Shown here piece by piece: positions 63,317-64,000 of a DNA stretch of 64,000 nt. The notes below the pieces were generated by a model. It was not told the origin of the DNA. It was given only the letters and a program-made list of their open reading frames with translations, and ran no database searches. The DNA lies in the NCBI GenBank assembly GCA_913777615.1, contig CAJYTK010000004.1, positions 248,001 through 312,000 of the forward strand, read 5' to 3'. Source of the stretch: an uncultured Agrobacterium sp. Lineage in GTDB: Bacteria; Pseudomonadota; Alphaproteobacteria; Rhizobiales; Rhizobiaceae. Each line of letters begins with the position of its first letter. Position 1 is the stretch's first letter. The translations under genes and the position numbers were made by a program.

Positions 63317-64000
63317 TTAGGTCTGACCCGTGCTTTCAATGGCGACCACGCGAGCGCGCGCGACCGTGTAACGACGCGTAAAGGCATCCTTCACCGGCAT
63401 CCGGCGCTTATCGATATCATCGAGCGTGATGGTATTATGGGCGTGTATTCTCAGAAGATCGAGAAGATGCGGTCGCGGGACATTGTCTACCTGGGATATA
63501 TCCTGCATCAGCGCGTCGAGCGTCATCGTTACTGCGCCGTAGAGTTGAATGGCGCGCTCCATATCCAGCACCAGAATGTTATAAAGCGTTGCATGCGCTG
63601 AAAGGCGCTGGGTGGCTTGCTGCGAAAGAGCTTCCTGTAACAGAATATGCTCCTCGAGCCGTTCATGGCGCGCCCTCGTCAGGCGATAGTCCCGCTCTTG
63701 CTCCTCAAGCGTGAGAGAAAGCGCCTCGCGCTCGGCCTCCAGCACCACCCGCCGCTTGTCATCCGTAACGCTTCCCAGTTTCCATTGCACGGTTGCCAGG
63801 GTTGCGTTGATCTCTTTGAGCCGCTGTCGCCCGGCTTCAATCGTCGTTGCCGCTTCCCGACGCTTTTCCATAAGGTCGACCAGCGGCGTTTCACACTTTT
63901 CATGAAGGTCGGACGCAGCGCGTTTCTCCTCCGACAGAAGTGCGGCCACATCATCGCACAGAAAAAGCAATCGCTTCAGCTCCTGTGCGATGGCAAGTTT
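63317..64000 (-). CDS. Coiled-coil protein of unknown function (5' end cut by window)
   Basis: 227 residues are visible and the frame stays open to the window edge. Residues are dominated by heptad-like Leu/Glu/Arg stretches (REAATTIEAGRQRLKEINATL, EREALSLTLEEQERDYRL), followed by LYNILVLDMERAIQLYGAVTMTLDALM. No domain is recognised with confidence. It is paired with DUF2333, presumably in one operon. Confidence 0.7.
   Translation of the reverse strand, partial: KLAIAQELKRLLFLCDDVAALLSEEKRAASDLHEKCETPLVDLMEKRREAATTIEAGRQRLKEINATLATVQWKLGSVTDDKRRVVLEAEREALSLTLEEQERDYRLTRARHERLEEHILLQEALSQQATQRLSAHATLYNILVLDMERAIQLYGAVTMTLDALMQDISQVDNVPRPHLLDLLRIHAHNTITLDDIDKRRMPVKDAFTRRYTVARARVVAIESTGQT

Noticed and set aside
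1-64000. CRISPR arrays, IS elements, tRNA or rRNA genes
   Set aside because: No regular repeat-spacer pattern, transposase-like protein or tRNA-like fold was seen in the intergenic regions.

Overview
This window reads as about 64 kb of chromosome from an alphaproteobacterium of the Rhizobium/Agrobacterium group. The evidence is the high GC content, the fused anthranilate synthase trpE(G) preceded by a trpL leader with three consecutive Trp codons, the fbcFBC (petABC) operon, promoters of the CTTGNC-N17-CTATNN type, an EcfG-type GGAAC-N16-CGTT promoter, an IRO-like TGA-N9-TCA box, and MCPs ending in WxxF. The assignment to this group is an inference. I saw no rRNA, tRNA, transposase, integrase or CRISPR array, and most genes look like core chromosomal genes.

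Layout. 1-2227: a cut aldehyde dehydrogenase and its AcoR-like regulator. 2361-9387: rplY, a GGDEF-EAL protein with a solute-binding protein, pth, an ExoD-family gene and ychF. 9580-11223: two tandem MaoC-like proteins and apt. 11493-14350: the cytochrome bc1 operon. 14661-24761: a phosphatase-family protein, then an alternating MCP / ABC exporter / MCP / ABC exporter block in which the second exporter has a small upstream ORF and a hairpin. 24967-29515: trmL, a Na/Pi cotransporter, hemF and small proteins. 29567-32084: a tightly overlapped DUF1285/NUDIX/CCA-transferase operon. 32266-39555: a divergent MoxR-DUF58-BatA/DUF4159-large membrane protein-GNAT operon. 39611-44442: MFS, GNAT, glutathionyl-hydroquinone reductase, NUDIX and metallophosphoesterase genes. 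44473-47696: leuA with a candidate leader peptide, and benE. 47871-54308: clpP, hupE, a DUF2076 protein, queF, a CDF metal exporter and several small enzymes. 54369-56763: trpE(G) with its attenuator. 56854-64000: an extensin-like protein, a TonB receptor, YqhA, a LuxR-type regulator, a DUF2333 protein and a cut coiled-coil gene.

The most interesting regulatory signals are in non-coding DNA. Upstream of leuA a 39-codon leader ORF with a Leu-rich run seems to start at the predicted transcription start. Its Leu codons, its stop codon, a downstream arm and the leuA Shine-Dalgarno can form mutually exclusive pairings, which suggests translational attenuation by leucine. The trp leader shows the known transcription-attenuation layout. 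A DUF2076 gene has its ribosome binding site inside a 13-bp inverted repeat. An exporter gene follows a short ORF with a strong ribosome binding site and a compact terminator. No clearly novel defence or mobile system was seen.
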